Shown piece by piece: positions 63,139 through 64,000 of a stretch of 64,000 bases of DNA. The translations under genes were made by a program, and so were the position numbers. The notes beneath the pieces were generated by a model. The model was not told where the DNA came from. It searched no databases and saw only the letters and a program-made list of their open reading frames with translations. Positions within the stretch are counted from its first letter, which is position 1. Each line of letters starts with the position of its first letter. Source of the DNA: Vespula vulgaris (lineage: Eukaryota > Arthropoda > Insecta > Hymenoptera > Vespidae); contig NC_066590.1 of the NCBI RefSeq assembly GCF_905475345.1, positions 1,736,001-1,800,000 on the forward strand. Reading direction: 5' to 3'.

Positions 63139-64000
63139 CTTAGAAATATTGTCGTGCTTCTGACTATCTCTCGAGATATCATGTCTCAAATCTAGATACT
63201 TGCTTACATCTATCTATTTCCATAGATTAACTATTTTATTGTTTCGAAAGTATACTCGAGAAATAGAAAAATTTTGTTAAATAAATATATATATATATTT
63301 TTTAATATATATAAATATATTTTATATGTAAAGACAAAAGAAAATAAGAAGTAATATAGTGGAAAATTTACTTGTCCATTTTTTCTAAATTATCTTTCTC
63401 TTTTTCTCGAGAGAGTCATTCGTTAATCTCTCTCTTTCTCTCTCTCTCTCTCTCCTACACACATACACACACGCAAACACACACGTACATCCACAAACAG
63501 ACGACACCCGCATTTTATATAAATTATAAATTACTTGCGTGTAATTTCGAGGGTCGAATCGTACATATGTAAGTAACTCGAGCGATCCTATTATAACAAA
63601 TAGAGAAGAAGATTTAAATAAGAATTCGAAATATGTGATAAAATTCCTGCTAGGATTAAACGACCATAACAGAATCCTATTGGATAAAAAAGAACAGATA
63701 TACTTATACACGAGACATAAAACATATAGATATATTATACATACGTTACTTACGTATAATATAAAAAACAAAACGAACGTACAACTTCGTAACTAGCAAC
63801 TATAACGAAGGAAAGATAGTGTAGAAGAGATACAGATAAAGATAGAGATAAAGAGAGAGAAAGATAGAAAGTTGATCTGTCACTTTAGTTAGAATCTTTC
63901 TTAGATAGCTTAATTAACGGCAAATGTCTTATATAAATTCGTTCCTCTACTAAATCAGCATTCCTATCTCGTCTATCTTTCTCTTTCTCCCTCTCTCTCT
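63138..64000. other. AT-rich unique sequence to the window end
   Basis: 63283-63320 TA-rich; 63427-63454 CT then a CA run to 63485; 63825-63870 GATA/GA. 63985-64000 enters another CT run. No gene seen. Confidence 0.5.

Overview
The window reads as non-coding DNA from an animal nuclear genome. An arthropod is likely, and a hymenopteran insect (bee, wasp or ant) is my best inference. The reasons are a very high density of long (CT)n/(GA)n, (TA)n, (CTAT)n and trinucleotide microsatellites, an AT-rich background, and CpG dinucleotides (TCGA, TTCG, CGAA) that are not depleted. I find no complete protein-coding gene, tRNA, rRNA, CRISPR array or intact transposon. Nearly every long open frame is a microsatellite read as codons: Ser-Leu from CT, Arg-Glu from GA, Ile-Tyr from TA, Pro/Gly from GGT. 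The window could be intergenic or lie inside very large introns; the sequence alone does not decide.

Layout. 0-15 kb: an old tandem duplication at the left edge, then microsatellites separated by short CpG-containing islands, a possible 15-codon coding exon end near 1.65 kb, a strong G-quadruplex motif near 7.65 kb and island sequences near 10.0, 12.1 and 14.0 kb. 15-21 kb: the best transcription-start candidate (15.38-15.70 kb), which is CpG-dense, has two CACGTG E-boxes and ends in a near-perfect splice donor. A SRF-type CArG box follows at 16.95 kb, then a G-rich stretch with a short ATG-to-donor frame at 20.3 kb and a CT/GA foldback at 21.3 kb. 22-31 kb: the longest pure CT run, G-quadruplex motifs, a 13-bp minisatellite, a palindrome-rich island and several unique islands with homeodomain, POU and Runx-type motifs. 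31-36 kb: the most interesting part, with a 350-bp-period tandem duplication, a cloverleaf-like set of nested hairpins that coincides with splice-site sequences, a structured element resembling a motif I recall from many invertebrate genomes, and a CGATC/CGATT pentanucleotide array. 36-64 kb: microsatellites, unique islands, isolated hairpins, two more small diverged duplications, a TATA-type promoter candidate followed by a possible UTR exon (48.7-49.0 kb), a homeodomain-site cluster at 52.0 kb and a possible 68-nt minus-strand exon at 61.4 kb.

No genes can be shown to work together here. Island calls rest on absence of simple repeat, higher GC/CpG and recognisable motifs. They are candidates for conserved enhancers or non-coding exons, not demonstrated ones.
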